A stretch of 64,000 bases of DNA from positions 18,771,754 through 18,835,753 of the forward strand of contig CAIIXF020000011.1 of NCBI GenBank assembly GCA_903813345.2, read 5' to 3'. The stretch is from Owenia fusiformis. Its lineage: Eukaryota > Annelida > Polychaeta > Sabellida > Oweniidae. This document shows, one piece after another, positions 63,689 through 64,000 of this stretch. The translations under genes and the position numbers were made by a program. Position 1 is the stretch's first letter. Every line of letters starts with the position of its first letter. A model generated the notes under the pieces. That model saw nothing but the letters and a program-made list of their open reading frames with translations. It did not search any database and had not been told where the DNA came from.

Positions 63689-64000
63689 GTAAGGAGATTT
63701 TTAATGAAAATTAAGTATGAAATCCTTTGCTGAAGGATTAGGTAAAAAATCAGTCCACTTTCCACATTTATAGCATTGCAAGTTTTGGTTTTTTATTAAT
63801 TTTCATAATTTATTTATCTAGAATTTATTGTGTACGATGACCCAGTGAGATTTATAGTTGTAGAAGAAACCTAAAAATATATTTTTTCCAACAAATTTTT
63901 AACTGAAACATATACTGAATACCAAAATGCTCTAAATGCACTATTTACTTCCCTAATGTTACCATGACATTTCAATTCCATTAACAACATTTGTTCCGGA
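63689..64000 (+). other. Start of the next dystrophin intron
   Basis: Intronic, AT-rich, runs off the window. Confidence 0.7.

Larger units (their letters stand above)
60181..63476 (+). other. Intron a42 (3' part)
   Basis: AT-rich, with a CAAA/CAAG microsatellite at 61139-61195 and a possible micro-exon at 62509. Otherwise nothing recognised. Confidence 0.55.

Overview
This is a eukaryotic, animal window dominated by one gene on the + strand: the actin-binding and central-rod part of a dystrophin/utrophin-family gene. I resolved 43 consecutive exons between 4448 and 63688. They join in phase throughout and give 2682 codons without a stop. The gene runs off both ends of the window: the first CH1 helices lie to the left, and the last spectrin repeats, WW, EF-hand and ZZ domains lie to the right. 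The order is CH1-CH2 (4448-8007), a short hinge 1, spectrin repeats 1-3 (8214-11479), hinge 2 (11746-11928), a long run of spectrin repeats (14410-31110), a greatly expanded S/T/E-rich hinge-3-like region (31100-34668), more repeats (36033-53465), another T/V-rich hinge (59019-59150) and a further repeat (59151-63688). Several early exon lengths equal those I remember for human DMD; human exon 6 (173 bp) is split here into 92 + 81 bp.

Two complete genes sit on the - strand inside dystrophin introns. One (38007-39554, two exons, 415 aa) is a DUF3419/BtaA-like S-adenosylmethionine-dependent aminocarboxypropyl-transferase-family protein. The other (56396-58000, four exons, 191 aa) is a calexcitin / sarcoplasmic-calcium-binding-protein-like EF-hand protein.

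The organism is most likely a lophotrochozoan, probably a bivalve mollusc. Reasons are the AT-rich introns, GTCC-tract-headed dispersed repeats, many short fold-back and TIR elements, the calexcitin-like gene and the invertebrate-style dystrophin. This is inference from sequence style, not a species identification.

The most unusual feature is a class of tandem arrays built on exon-intron junctions. The acceptor and first 64 bp of one dystrophin exon occur 18 times at an exact 100-bp period (12686-14473). The donor of the second exon occurs about 9 times at 33 bp (5546-5850). Donor-containing arrays also follow the exons ending at 22008 and 59942. The nested EF-hand gene has its last acceptor repeated 5 times at 50 bp, and its final 17 codons plus stop repeated about 24 times at 54 bp. 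Two-copy versions precede three other exons. The rest of the window is intron carrying minisatellites, MITE-like elements and stretches with no recognisable feature.
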